Assembly: GCF_014651855.1 (NCBI RefSeq)
Contig: NZ_BMXR01000019.1
Coordinates: 1 to 41,227 of the forward strand
DNA: 41,227 nucleotides
Source of the DNA: Saccharospirillum salsuginis
Lineage (GTDB): Bacteria; Pseudomonadota; Gammaproteobacteria; Pseudomonadales; Natronospirillaceae
Direction of reading: 5' to 3'
Positions 9,508-18,179 of the stretch are shown piece after piece. A program made the position numbers and the translations under genes. The stretch's first letter is position 1. Each line of letters opens with the position of its first letter. The notes beneath the pieces were generated by a model. It had not been told where the DNA came from, ran no database searches, and saw only the letters and a list, made by a program, of their open reading frames with translations.

Positions 9508-9780
9508 ATGGCCTGGATGTCCTGGACCTTACCGACCGCCCTGTTTTTCCTGTCCATCTTTCTGATTCTGGTGGGCATGACAGCCTGGCAAATCGCGTCG
9601 CCCTCGGTTGAACGCAAGGGTTTCCTGCCTCTGGAAACCACCCGGGGTGACCGTCTGTTTATCGGCCTGCTCAGCAGCGCCTACATCCACCTGGCTTTCG
9701 TCGCACTGACGGAAGTCCACATCGCGGTGGCTACCGTCCTCAGTGTCATCTGGATGAGTTTCCTGATGCGCTGGGGGTGA
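9508..9780 (+). CDS. Small DUF2160-type membrane protein of the glycerol transport operon
   Basis: A 90-aa hydrophobic protein with three likely membrane segments (about residues 8-27, 51-70 and 72-88) and a short polar loop between the first two. A similar small protein (often called GlpU) sits between the permease and binding-protein genes of the Rhizobium glycerol operon. Its function has not been established to my knowledge; an accessory or stabilising subunit of the GlpPQ channel is an inference from conserved position. A strong AGAGGAGA ribosome site precedes the ATG, so it is clearly translated. Placement between glpQ and glpV supports the operon assignment. Confidence 0.8.
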   Translation: MAWMSWTLPTALFFLSIFLILVGMTAWQIASPSVERKGFLPLETTRGDRLFIGLLSSAYIHLAFVALTEVHIAVATVLSVIWMSFLMRWG

Positions 9781-9849
9781 AATCAACTGGCACAATCCCA
9801 GGGACTGAACCGGCACGGAAGCCATTATCACTCTATGTTGAGGTAAATC

Positions 9850-11571
9850 ATGCGCAATAAATACAACAAGATTGCACTGGCAGCCTTACCCTTGGCCGTC
9901 ATGCTGAGCTCCGGCTCGGCGCTGGCCGATGCCTACTCGGACGCGGCCCAGAAGTGGGTGAACGACGAGTTTTCCGAATCCACGCTTACGCCCCAGCAAC
10001 AGCTGGAAGAAATGGCCTGGTTCACCCAGGCGGCCGAGCGTTTTCGCGGAATGGAAATCAACGTTGCGTCCGAAACCTTAACCACGCACCAGTACGAATC
10101 CGAAGTGCTGGCGAAGGCGTTCGAGGAAATCACCGGCATCAAGGTCAATCACGACCTGATCCAGGAAGGCGATGTGGTTGAAAAGCTGCAGACACAGATG
10201 CAGTCCAACCGGAACATTTACGATGCCTACGTGAATGACTCCGACCTGATCGGTACGCATTTCCGTTACGGCAAGGTGGTGCCCATCACCGACATGATGG
10301 AAGGCGACGGCAAAGAGTTGACGTCTCCGACACTGGACCTGGAAGACTTCATCGGTCTGGATTTCACCACCGGCCCGGACGGCAAACTCTACCAACTGCC
10401 GGACCAGCAGTTCGCGAACCTGTACTGGTTCCGCTATGACTGGTTCCAGCGCGACGACCTGCAGGCGCAGTTCCGTGACATCTATGGCTATGACCTGGGT
10501 GTGCCGGTCAACTGGTCGGCCTACGAAGACATCGCCGAATTCTTCACCGTTCACGTCGGCGAGATCGACGGCGAAAAAGTCTATGGCCACATGGACTACG
10601 GTAAGAAAGACCCGTCACTGGGCTGGCGCTTCACCGATGCCTGGTTCTCCATGGCCGGTGCCGGCGATAAGGGCCTGCCGAACGGTCTGCCGGTCGACGA
10701 ATGGGGCATTCGGGTCGAAGATTGCCGCCCGGTCGGTTCCAGCGTATCGCGCGGTGGTGCCGCCAATGGTCCGGCCGCCGTCTACGCGACCACCAAGTAT
10801 GTCGACTGGATGCGTCAGTACGCGCCGCCGGAAGCTCAGGGCATGACGTTCTCCGAATCCGGTCCGGTACCGGCCCAGGGTAACATCGCCCAGCAAATCT
10901 TCTGGTACACCGCCTTCACCGCCGACATGACGCAAGAGGGTCTGCCGGTTGTGAACGAGGACGGTACTCCGAAGTGGCGCATGGCGCCGTCTCCGCGTGG
11001 ACCGTACTGGGAAGAGGGCATGAAGCTGGGTTATCAGGACGTGGGCGCCTGGACCTTCTTCGACTCCACACCGGACGACCGTCGTCTGGCGGCTTGGCTC
11101 TATGCCCAGTTCACCACCTCCAAGACGGTCTCTCTGAAGAAGACCCTGGTTGGCCTGACGCCGATCCGCGAATCGGACATCAACTCGCCGGAAATGAAAG
11201 AAGCCGCGCCCTTCCTCGGTGGTCTGGTGGAATTCTACGCCGGCCCGGCCCGTGTCCAGTGGTCACCGACCGGTACCAACGTGCCGGACTATCCGAAACT
11301 GGCCCAGCTGTGGTGGCAGTACATCGCCCAGGCCGCCAGTGGTGAAGCCACACCGGAAGAAGCGCTGGACGGTCTGGCTGAAGCCCAGGACCGCGTCATG
11401 ATGCGGCTTGAGCGTGCCAACGTTCAGGACACCTGTGGTCCGAAACTGAACGACGAGCGCGACGAAGAATACTGGCTGAACCAGCCGGGCGCTCCGAAAG
11501 CCAAGCTGGCCAACGAAAAGCCGCAAGGCGTCACCGTCTCTTACGACGAACTGATTCGTTCGTGGGAGTAA
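9850..11571 (+). CDS. glpV: Periplasmic glycerol-binding protein GlpV
   Basis: Extracytoplasmic solute-binding protein of the importer. The 573-aa precursor begins with a classical signal peptide (basic MRNKYNK, hydrophobic core, cleavage probably after SALA at about residue 26). The remainder is a large family-1 type binding protein, longer than typical sugar-binding proteins (about 400 aa) but usual for this glycerol family. GAGG lies upstream of the ATG. A close paralogue follows at 11924, sharing long blocks such as GLDFTTGPDGKLYQLPDQQF versus the matching GLDF block there, and WLNQPGAPK near the C-terminus. It is the last gene of the sigma-54 operon and is followed by a repeat element and a strong terminator. 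Confidence 0.9.
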   Translation: MRNKYNKIALAALPLAVMLSSGSALADAYSDAAQKWVNDEFSESTLTPQQQLEEMAWFTQAAERFRGMEINVASETLTTHQYESEVLAKAFEEITGIKVNHDLIQEGDVVEKLQTQMQSNRNIYDAYVNDSDLIGTHFRYGKVVPITDMMEGDGKELTSPTLDLEDFIGLDFTTGPDGKLYQLPDQQFANLYWFRYDWFQRDDLQAQFRDIYGYDLGVPVNWSAYEDIAEFFTVHVGEIDGEKVYGHMDYGKKDPSLGWRFTDAWFSMAGAGDKGLPNGLPVDEWGIRVEDCRPVGSSVSRGGAANGPAAVYATTKYVDWMRQYAPPEAQGMTFSESGPVPAQGNIAQQIFWYTAFTADMTQEGLPVVNEDGTPKWRMAPSPRGPYWEEGMKLGYQDVGAWTFFDSTPDDRRLAAWLYAQFTTSKTVSLKKTLVGLTPIRESDINSPEMKEAAPFLGGLVEFYAGPARVQWSPTGTNVPDYPKLAQLWWQYIAQAASGEATPEEALDGLAEAQDRVMMRLERANVQDTCGPKLNDERDEEYWLNQPGAPKAKLANEKPQGVTVSYDELIRSWE

Positions 11572-11582
11572 GCAAGCACTAG

Positions 11583-11742
11583 CAGCCTGTCGGACTTAGG
11601 ATGAATCGGCTGCGGAAGCGGGACGACGGCCCAAATTCCCGCAAATTTCGAGCACATAGACCCACTATGCACACGAAATTTGTAAAAATTTGGTCTCGCC
11701 GTCCCACTCCCTCGCTTCGATCCCCCTAAGTCCGACAGGCTG
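11583..11742. repeat. 160-bp element with perfect 18-bp inverted ends
   Basis: CAGCCTGTCGGACTTAGG at 11583-11600 is exactly inverted at 11725-11742. The ends remain partly complementary further inward (GAAGCGGGACGACG versus CGTCCC...CGCTTC). Inside is a second partial dyad around CGAAATTTG/CAAATTTCG-like sequence. No open frame of note. It looks like a non-autonomous mobile element or a large hairpin, inserted 12 bases after the glpV stop and before the terminator. Confidence 0.8.
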
Positions 11743-11767
11743 CCAGTCATTTCGTGCTGAGTCCTTT

Positions 11768-11796
11768 GGGCCGACCGATCGGTCGGCCCCTTTTTT
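11768..11796 (+). terminator. Rho-independent terminator of the glycerol importer operon
   Basis: GGGCCGACC and GGTCGGCCC form a perfect 9-bp stem with a GATC loop, followed by C and six T residues. It separates the importer operon from the second glpV-mcp unit. Confidence 0.95.
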
Positions 11797-11923
11797 ATAC
11801 ATAGGAAATCAATACCAAGGAGTTCATGCCAACACGATAGATCGTGCAGCTGCGGCTGCCTGTTTCCCGCTGGAGTCATTCGATAAATATAAAAACTCCG
11901 GTTAACAGTGAAAGGTCCTACCT

Positions 11924-13657
11924 ATGAACATGACAAGCCTCATCCCCCGTCTTGCTGTCTCCCTGAGCCTTACGGTATTTAGCGTCGGCAGTGTATCGGC
12001 GGACCCGCTCGAATCCTGGCTGGATCAGGAATTTACCCCCTCTACCCTGACTCGCGAACAACAGCTCGATGAGCTGCGGTGGTTCATCGAAGCCGCCCGA
12101 CCTTATCAGGGCATGACGATCAGGGTGTTGAGCGAAAACATCGCCACCCACCAGTACGAAAGTGAAGTGCTGGCAAAAGCGTTCAGCGAATTGACCGGCA
12201 TCGAAGTAATTCACGAGACGGTACGCGAAGCCGATGTGATTCATCAGCTCTGGCTACAGATGATTTCCGGCAGCAACAAGTACGATCTGTTCGTCAACGA
12301 TTCCGATTCCATCGGCACCCATTTCCGATCCGGGAAGATTCTGTCGCTGTCGGCTTTTATGGAAGGCGCGGGTGCATCGGTCACCTCGCCGACGCTCGAT
12401 CTGGACGATTTCATCGGTCTGGATTTTGTTCGCGGCGCGGATGGCGAACTCTACCAATTGCCCGATCAGCAGTTCGCCAATCTGTACTGGTTCCGGTATG
12501 ACTGGTTTCAGCGACCGGATCTGAAACAACGCTTCCGCGATCGGTATGGCTATGAACTCGGCGTACCGGTCAACTGGTCGGCTTACGAGGACATCGCCGA
12601 ATTTTTCACCGAGCACGTACAAACCATCGACGGCCAACGCGTCTACGGCCACTCCGACTACGGCAAACGCGACCCGTCTCTGGGTTGGCGCTTCACCGAC
12701 GCCTGGTTTTCCATGGCCGGGGCCGGTGACCCGGGTCTGCCCAACGGGCATCCGGTCGACGAGTGGGGCATTCGTGTCGAAAACTGCCAGCCGGTCGGAT
12801 CGCATGTGGCCCGTGGCGGTGCCACCAACGCACCGGCGGCGGTCTACGCGCTGGAAACCTTTATCGATTGGCTGGATCACTACGCGCCACCCCAGGCGCG
12901 CGATCTGACCTTCGAAGAGGCCGGACCTCTGCCGGCCCAGGGCAACATCGCCCAGCAGATTTTTTGGTACACCACCTTCACCAGTGACCTGCTTGAAAGC
13001 GGCCTGCCGGTCACGCATCCGGACGGAACCCCAAAGTGGCGCATGGCACCGTCACCGCACGGCGCCTACTGGCGAGACGGTATGAAGCTGGGATATCAGG
13101 ATGTCGGCGCCTGGACGATCCCGCGTTTCATGAGCGAGCGTCGTCAACAGGCCGCCTGGTTGTATGCCCAGTTCACTACGTCGAAAACAGTCTCACTGAA
13201 AAAAACACTGGTCGGACTGACCCCGATCCGCGAATCCGACTTGAATTCCCGCGCCATGACCGAGGTCGCCCCCAGGCTCGGCGGTCTGGTTGAGTTCTAT
13301 CGCAGCCCGGCGCGCAAGGCATGGACGCCCACCGGCGTCAACGTGCCGGACTATCCCAAACTCTCCGAGCGGTGGTGGCCCAACATCGCCGACGCCATCG
13401 CCGGAGACAAATCGGTCCAGGCCGCGCTCGATCAACTGGCCACCGAACAGGATCGGGTGATGAGCATCATGGAACGGACCTTTCAGACCGACACCTGCGC
13501 ACCGCGAATCGAGGACATGGAACGCACCCGTGGCGCGGACTTTTGGCTGAACCAGCCGGGTGCTCCGAAGCCCGAACTCGCCAACGAGAAACCGCAAGGC
13601 GAGACCGTCCCTTACGATGCCCTGCTGCAAGCCTGGCAGGTCGGTCGCATACGTTGA
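11924..13657 (+). CDS. Second GlpV-like periplasmic binding protein, paired with an MCP
   Basis: A 577-aa paralogue of the preceding GlpV with its own signal peptide (cleavage probably after VSA near residue 26) and near-colinear sequence throughout, including ATHQYESEVLAKAF, NLYWFRYDWFQR, GNIAQQIFWYT and KTVSLKKTLVGLTPIRESD. AAAGG precedes the ATG. It lies beyond the terminator of the importer operon and 18 nt before a chemoreceptor gene, with no permease or ATPase of its own. Two readings are possible: a second binding protein that feeds the same GlpPQ importer, or a ligand carrier that docks to the chemoreceptor, as maltose-binding protein does with Tar. Gene order favours the second. Ligand specificity (glycerol or a relative) is inferred from similarity. 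Confidence 0.88.
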   Translation: MNMTSLIPRLAVSLSLTVFSVGSVSADPLESWLDQEFTPSTLTREQQLDELRWFIEAARPYQGMTIRVLSENIATHQYESEVLAKAFSELTGIEVIHETVREADVIHQLWLQMISGSNKYDLFVNDSDSIGTHFRSGKILSLSAFMEGAGASVTSPTLDLDDFIGLDFVRGADGELYQLPDQQFANLYWFRYDWFQRPDLKQRFRDRYGYELGVPVNWSAYEDIAEFFTEHVQTIDGQRVYGHSDYGKRDPSLGWRFTDAWFSMAGAGDPGLPNGHPVDEWGIRVENCQPVGSHVARGGATNAPAAVYALETFIDWLDHYAPPQARDLTFEEAGPLPAQGNIAQQIFWYTTFTSDLLESGLPVTHPDGTPKWRMAPSPHGAYWRDGMKLGYQDVGAWTIPRFMSERRQQAAWLYAQFTTSKTVSLKKTLVGLTPIRESDLNSRAMTEVAPRLGGLVEFYRSPARKAWTPTGVNVPDYPKLSERWWPNIADAIAGDKSVQAALDQLATEQDRVMSIMERTFQTDTCAPRIEDMERTRGADFWLNQPGAPKPELANEKPQGETVPYDALLQAWQVGRIR

Positions 13658-13675
13658 ATGGTGGAGGATCCCGAG

Positions 13676-15751
13676 ATGACAGCCCGATTTCAGCGAGCGT
13701 ACCTGCGCGGTATTGGTGCCCGAGTGGCCGGCTTGATCCTGGTGGTGGCCCTGGTCATCGCCGGTGTCTTTGTCTACACCCAGTCCGGCATGCGTCGCGC
13801 CAATGAGCAATTCAATCAACTGGTGCAGCGGGTGAACGAGAGTGGCGACCTGCTCGAACAACTCAGCGCCAACTTCCTGTCCACCTCGAATGGGGCGTCC
13901 GCCCTGTTGTCGGCCGGGGATCTGGCGTCGGTCGACGAAACCCTGAGTGCCATTCAGGCGCTGACGCCCAGGTTCGAAAGCGCCGCCCAGCAACTGGTTC
14001 GTGTGTTGCCGGAAACCCGGCAGGACGTGGACGGTCTGTTGGCCGAACGACAGCGCCTGGACCGGGTGGTGGCGGATATCGCCGGGCTGCAGCGCCAAAT
14101 GATCGAACGGCGCAACAACAACCAGGCGGCCATCGAGGCTTACCGCGCGGATTCGGCCGAGCTGATCGAAGGGCTGTCGAGCCTGATTCAGTTGATCAAC
14201 ATGTTCGCCAGCGATTATCCGATCGTGATCGAGGCGCAAAACGTCAAACAGGATTTGTTATCGCTGGAGTTGTCGTTGATCAACTACATGTCGGTGCAGG
14301 ACCTGGGCGAGCTGAAATCATTGCGAGTGGATATCGAGGATTTGATGCAGTCGGGGCTGTCGACCTTCGAGACCTTGCGTCTGATGGTCGAGGATCCGAC
14401 CACCGAGGGCGATATCCTCGAGCTTTACCAGGGTTATCAGGCTTTGCTGGAACAGCGCATCAACGAACCTCGCCTGTTCGACACCCGCGTGGAGCAACTG
14501 GAAGCCCGAAACCAGGCGCTTGGCCGTGTGTCGGAAGTGGAGGCGTCCATCGACGCGCTGGGTTCCTCCATCGACGCCTTCAAGGCCCGAACCCGAACCT
14601 TGATCGAACAATCCCGCGCCCAGACCGACAGCATTGTCGATCAGGTGCTGCAGGCCATGGCGGTTGCGATTGTCATCGTGATTCTGAGTTTCGCCGGCCT
14701 GGTCTGGATGGTGCGTTCCGTGGTGGTCAAGCCGGTTCAGGCCATCACTCAGCGGGTCGTCGACATTGCCGAAGGCGAGGGCGATCTGACGCGTCGCATC
14801 GTCTCCCGACGTACCGACGAGCTGGGTACACTCGCCAACCAGTTCAACGCCTTTATCGAGAAGATTCAGGGCATGATCGTGCACATTCGCCAGGCGAGCG
14901 AGCAACTCGGCGAACAGAGCCGCGCCCTGAGTCACAGTGCCCATACGACCAAGGATTACAGCGATCAGCAGCGTCGCGACACCGACCGGCTGGCCGAGGA
15001 TATGGACACGCTAGCCGCCTCGGTCGACGAGGTCGCGCAGCAAGCTCAGCATTCGGCCAACCAGGCGCTGGAGGCGATCCAAACCGGGCGCAACACCCAC
15101 GCACAGGTCGGCGAGACCATCGCCGCCTTCGAGAAGCTCGCCGCTGATGTCGGCCAAGGAGCCGGTCTGATCGAGTCGCTGGCCGAGGATATCGAACAGG
15201 TGGATTCGGTGTTGGATGTGATCAACGGCATCGCCGAGCAAACCAATCTGCTGGCGCTCAATGCCGCCATCGAAGCCGCACGGGCCGGGGAACAGGGACG
15301 GGGCTTCGCCGTGGTCGCCGAAGAGGTGCGCGCACTGGCCTCACGCACCCAGCAGAGTACCTCGGACATTCAGCATGTGGTTGAGCAGGTGCAAGCTGGC
15401 TCCGCAAAGGCAACGACCTTCATGAAATCCAGCCAGGACAACAGCGACGCAGCGCTGGAAAAAGCACGTGGAGCGCGCCAACAACTGACGCTCATGGTCG
15501 AGGTGATCGAGCAGGTCGAGCGCATGAATCAGGAGATCGGCGAGGCGGCCAAAGGCCAGCAGGCGATCACCGCTCAGGTCAGTGAACGCACACGCACGGT
15601 AGCGCAAACCGGCCAACAGACCGATCAGGAGGCCCAGCGCAGTGCCGAGTACTGCGAACGCATGGACGAACTCAGCGAAAGCCTGAACCGGCTGGTCGGT
15701 CGCTTCAAGGTGGCGGAAGACGAGCATTCGGACTTGAATCCAGGCGATTAA
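13676..15751 (+). CDS. Methyl-accepting chemotaxis protein
   Basis: Transmembrane chemoreceptor signalling to CheA/CheW. In the 691-aa product, membrane segment 1 is at about 15-36, a large helical periplasmic domain of about 290 residues follows, membrane segment 2 is near 326-347, then HAMP (KPVQAITQRVVDIAEGEGDLTRRI) and the cytoplasmic coiled-coil with the invariant hairpin tip QTNLLALNAAIEAARAGEQG near 520-540. The periplasmic domain is longer than a four-helix Tar-type domain and fits the helical bimodular (HBM/TorS-like) size class; TorS uses such a domain to bind the periplasmic protein TorT. I chose the ATG at 13676 with GGAGG eight bases upstream; the in-frame ATG at 13658 immediately follows the glpV2 stop. 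No C-terminal CheR-binding pentapeptide is present. Confidence 0.93.
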   Translation: MTARFQRAYLRGIGARVAGLILVVALVIAGVFVYTQSGMRRANEQFNQLVQRVNESGDLLEQLSANFLSTSNGASALLSAGDLASVDETLSAIQALTPRFESAAQQLVRVLPETRQDVDGLLAERQRLDRVVADIAGLQRQMIERRNNNQAAIEAYRADSAELIEGLSSLIQLINMFASDYPIVIEAQNVKQDLLSLELSLINYMSVQDLGELKSLRVDIEDLMQSGLSTFETLRLMVEDPTTEGDILELYQGYQALLEQRINEPRLFDTRVEQLEARNQALGRVSEVEASIDALGSSIDAFKARTRTLIEQSRAQTDSIVDQVLQAMAVAIVIVILSFAGLVWMVRSVVVKPVQAITQRVVDIAEGEGDLTRRIVSRRTDELGTLANQFNAFIEKIQGMIVHIRQASEQLGEQSRALSHSAHTTKDYSDQQRRDTDRLAEDMDTLAASVDEVAQQAQHSANQALEAIQTGRNTHAQVGETIAAFEKLAADVGQGAGLIESLAEDIEQVDSVLDVINGIAEQTNLLALNAAIEAARAGEQGRGFAVVAEEVRALASRTQQSTSDIQHVVEQVQAGSAKATTFMKSSQDNSDAALEKARGARQQLTLMVEVIEQVERMNQEIGEAAKGQQAITAQVSERTRTVAQTGQQTDQEAQRSAEYCERMDELSESLNRLVGRFKVAEDEHSDLNPGD

Positions 15752-15850
15752 CCCGCCTCCAGAGTGAATTCTGTCGTTCCAGAGAACCCCTGCTATGCTT
15801 GGGTCACGATGATACAGCTTGATCACTGAATCTCGTGACAGGAGTTATGG

Positions 15851-17368
15851 ATGACAGAGCACCCAGCGACACCCAACAGTCGCTCTCGCGCCTTGTTTTG
15901 GTTGGCGGTCTTTATGGTCGGACTGGCTGTGTTAATGGCCGGCACCGTTAAAACCGTGCTGGCCGAAGAAGACGGGACGACGCAGCCGGGTACCGCTCTC
16001 GTGATAACGGTGGATGGCGCCATCGGTCCGGCGACCATGGACTACATCGGCCGCGGCCTGGAACGGGCCGAGGACGAGGGGGCACGGCTGGTGATTATCG
16101 CCATGGATACGCCCGGCGGGTTGATGCAGTCCATGCGCGGTATTATCCAGGATATCCTGGCGTCACCGGTTCCGGTGGCGACCTACGTCAGTCCATCCGG
16201 TGCCCGGGCGGCCAGTGCCGGGACCTACATTTTCCTGGCCAGCCATGTCGCGGCGATGGCACCCGCCACCCACCTGGGTTCCGCCACGCCGGTGCAAATG
16301 GGCGGGTTGCCGGGCGCCCCCGAACCCGGGGATGGCGAGTCGCCGACTGAGCCGGCGGGTGAACCGACGACCGGTGACGACGAATCGTCCGGGCAGGAGC
16401 CCTCCGGCGACGGTTCCGGTCAGGAGACGGATCAGGAATCGGGCGGCGGTGAAGAACCCAGACGTGGCGGCACTGCCATGGAACGCAAGGTGTTGGAAGA
16501 CGCCGTCGCCTATATTCGGGAACTCGCTGAACGCCACGGCCGCAATGCGGATTGGGCCGAAGAAGCGGTGCGCGAGGCCGTCAATTTGGGCGCCGAAGAT
16601 GCCGTGGCCAATAATGTCGCCGACCTTGTTGCGACGAATATATCCGATCTGCTTACGCAAATTGACGGACGAACCGTGTCGACCGTACTGGGCGATGTGA
16701 CGCTGAATACCGCCGATCTCACACTGACCCGGTTCGATCCGGACTGGCGCACAGAATTGCTGTCGGTCATCACCGACCCGAATGTCGCCTATTTCCTCAT
16801 GATCATCGGTTTCTACGGCATCATTTTCGAGTTGTCGAACCCTGGCGCGCTCTACCCGGGGGTCATCGGCGTGATCTGCCTGATCCTGGCGCTGTTCGCC
16901 TTCCAGGTGCTCTCGGTCAATTACGCCGGCCTGGCGCTGATCCTGCTGGGTATGGCCTTTATCGTCGGAGAAGCATTCATGCCCAGTTTCGGCATTCTGG
17001 GAGTCGGCGGGATCGCCGCTTTCGTGGTGGGATCCGTCATCCTGATGGACGGCAGCCATCAGGATGTCTCCCTGCCGCTCATCGGTGGCACGGCCGCGGT
17101 GGCAGGCGGTTTTCTGCTCTGGGCGGTCACCCGCTTTCTGACCATTCGCCATCGGCCGGTCGCCACCGGTATGGAACGGGCCGGAGAGGAAGACGTCGAA
17201 GTGCTCGACGACTTCGAGCCCGACCGGGAAGGCCACTATCGCGGTCATGTCCGACTCAACGGTGAGCGCTGGAATGCCGTGAGTGAGCAGCCGCTGACGG
17301 CGGGCCAATCTGTGCGGGTAGAACAGGTGCACGGTCTGACGGTTCACGTTCGCGCCGAGTCATCCTGA
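15851..17368 (+). CDS. NfeD-family membrane serine protease (ClpP-class)
   Basis: Long-form NfeD protein, typically partnered with a stomatin/slipin in membrane quality control. The 505-aa precursor has an N-terminal signal or anchor (residues about 14-38) and a ClpP-like protease domain with likely nucleophile Ser122 in GARAASAG and likely general base Lys213 in MERKVLEDAVAYIR. These follow the Ser-Lys dyad arrangement known from archaeal 1510-N. Several membrane segments follow (about 310-440), then a C-terminal OB-fold-like NfeD domain. Residues about 151-208, between nucleophile and lysine, are an insert rich in Gly, Glu, Ser, Pro and Asp. GGAG is six bases before the ATG. The slipin gene follows after 37 nt. 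Confidence 0.9.
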   Translation: MTEHPATPNSRSRALFWLAVFMVGLAVLMAGTVKTVLAEEDGTTQPGTALVITVDGAIGPATMDYIGRGLERAEDEGARLVIIAMDTPGGLMQSMRGIIQDILASPVPVATYVSPSGARAASAGTYIFLASHVAAMAPATHLGSATPVQMGGLPGAPEPGDGESPTEPAGEPTTGDDESSGQEPSGDGSGQETDQESGGGEEPRRGGTAMERKVLEDAVAYIRELAERHGRNADWAEEAVREAVNLGAEDAVANNVADLVATNISDLLTQIDGRTVSTVLGDVTLNTADLTLTRFDPDWRTELLSVITDPNVAYFLMIIGFYGIIFELSNPGALYPGVIGVICLILALFAFQVLSVNYAGLALILLGMAFIVGEAFMPSFGILGVGGIAAFVVGSVILMDGSHQDVSLPLIGGTAAVAGGFLLWAVTRFLTIRHRPVATGMERAGEEDVEVLDDFEPDREGHYRGHVRLNGERWNAVSEQPLTAGQSVRVEQVHGLTVHVRAESS

Positions 17369-17405
17369 CACGGCGCTCCACCTTCTTAACCGAGGGAGAC
17401 ACATC

Positions 17406-18179
17406 ATGGTCGATCTGATTCCTTACATTACCCCGGTCGTCGTTCTGCTGGCGATCCTGGCATCGGCAATCCGTATTCTGCCCGAGTACCAGCGAGGCGT
17501 GGTGTTTTTCCTGGGCCGGTTTCAGGGCGTTAAGGGCCCCGGCCTGATCATCATCATTCCCGGCCTGCAACAAATGGTGCGGGTCGACTTGCGTGTGATC
17601 ACGCTCGATGTGCCCAGCCAGGACGTCATCTCGCACGACAACGTCACGGTGCGGGTCAATGCCGTGCTGTACTACCGGGTGGTCGATCCGGAGCGCGCCA
17701 TCATCCGGGTCGAAAATTACCACGCGGCCACCAGCCAATTGGCCCAGACCACCCTGCGTTCGGTGTTGGGTAAACACGACCTGGACGAAATGCTGTCCGA
17801 GCGGGACCGACTCAACGAGGACATTCAGGAGATTCTGGATAAACAGACGGAAGAATGGGGCATCAAGGTCGCCAATGTCGAGATCAAGCACGTCGACCTG
17901 AACGAATCCATGATCCGGGCCATTGCCAAACAGGCCGAAGCCGAACGCGAGCGGCGCGCCAAGATCATCCACGCCGAAGGTGAACTCCAGGCGTCGGAGA
18001 AACTGGTCGAGGCCGCCCAGATCATGGATCGCAGCCCCGGCTCGATGCAACTGCGCTACCTGCAGACCCTGGCGGACATGAGCACCGGCAATGCCTCCAC
18101 CATCGTGTTCCCGTTACCGCTCGACATGATCAGCGCCCTGACGCGGAATACCACGTCCGGCGGTAAAAACGATCAGTAA
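17406..18179 (+). CDS. Slipin (stomatin/prohibitin SPFH family)
   Basis: Membrane-anchored SPFH protein that forms oligomeric rings in the inner membrane and is a partner and probable substrate of long NfeD proteases. The 257-aa product has one N-terminal hydrophobic segment (about 6-22), then the SPFH domain with typical LDVPSQDVISHDNVTVRVNA and VLYYRVVDPERAI stretches, and an Ala/Glu-rich coiled-coil (EAERERRAKIIHAEGELQAS). GAGGGAGA precedes the ATG. It forms an operon with nfeD. Its last 7 bases overlap the convergent racemase-family gene, and no terminator was found between them. Confidence 0.93.
   Translation: MVDLIPYITPVVVLLAILASAIRILPEYQRGVVFFLGRFQGVKGPGLIIIIPGLQQMVRVDLRVITLDVPSQDVISHDNVTVRVNAVLYYRVVDPERAIIRVENYHAATSQLAQTTLRSVLGKHDLDEMLSERDRLNEDIQEILDKQTEEWGIKVANVEIKHVDLNESMIRAIAKQAEAERERRAKIIHAEGELQASEKLVEAAQIMDRSPGSMQLRYLQTLADMSTGNASTIVFPLPLDMISALTRNTTSGGKNDQ

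Noticed and set aside
11880..11890. Sigma-28-like -10 box (TTCGATAA) before the glpV2-mcp unit
   Set aside because: Six of eight -10 bases match GCCGATAA, but no TAAA-type -35 box is found at the required 15-base spacing.
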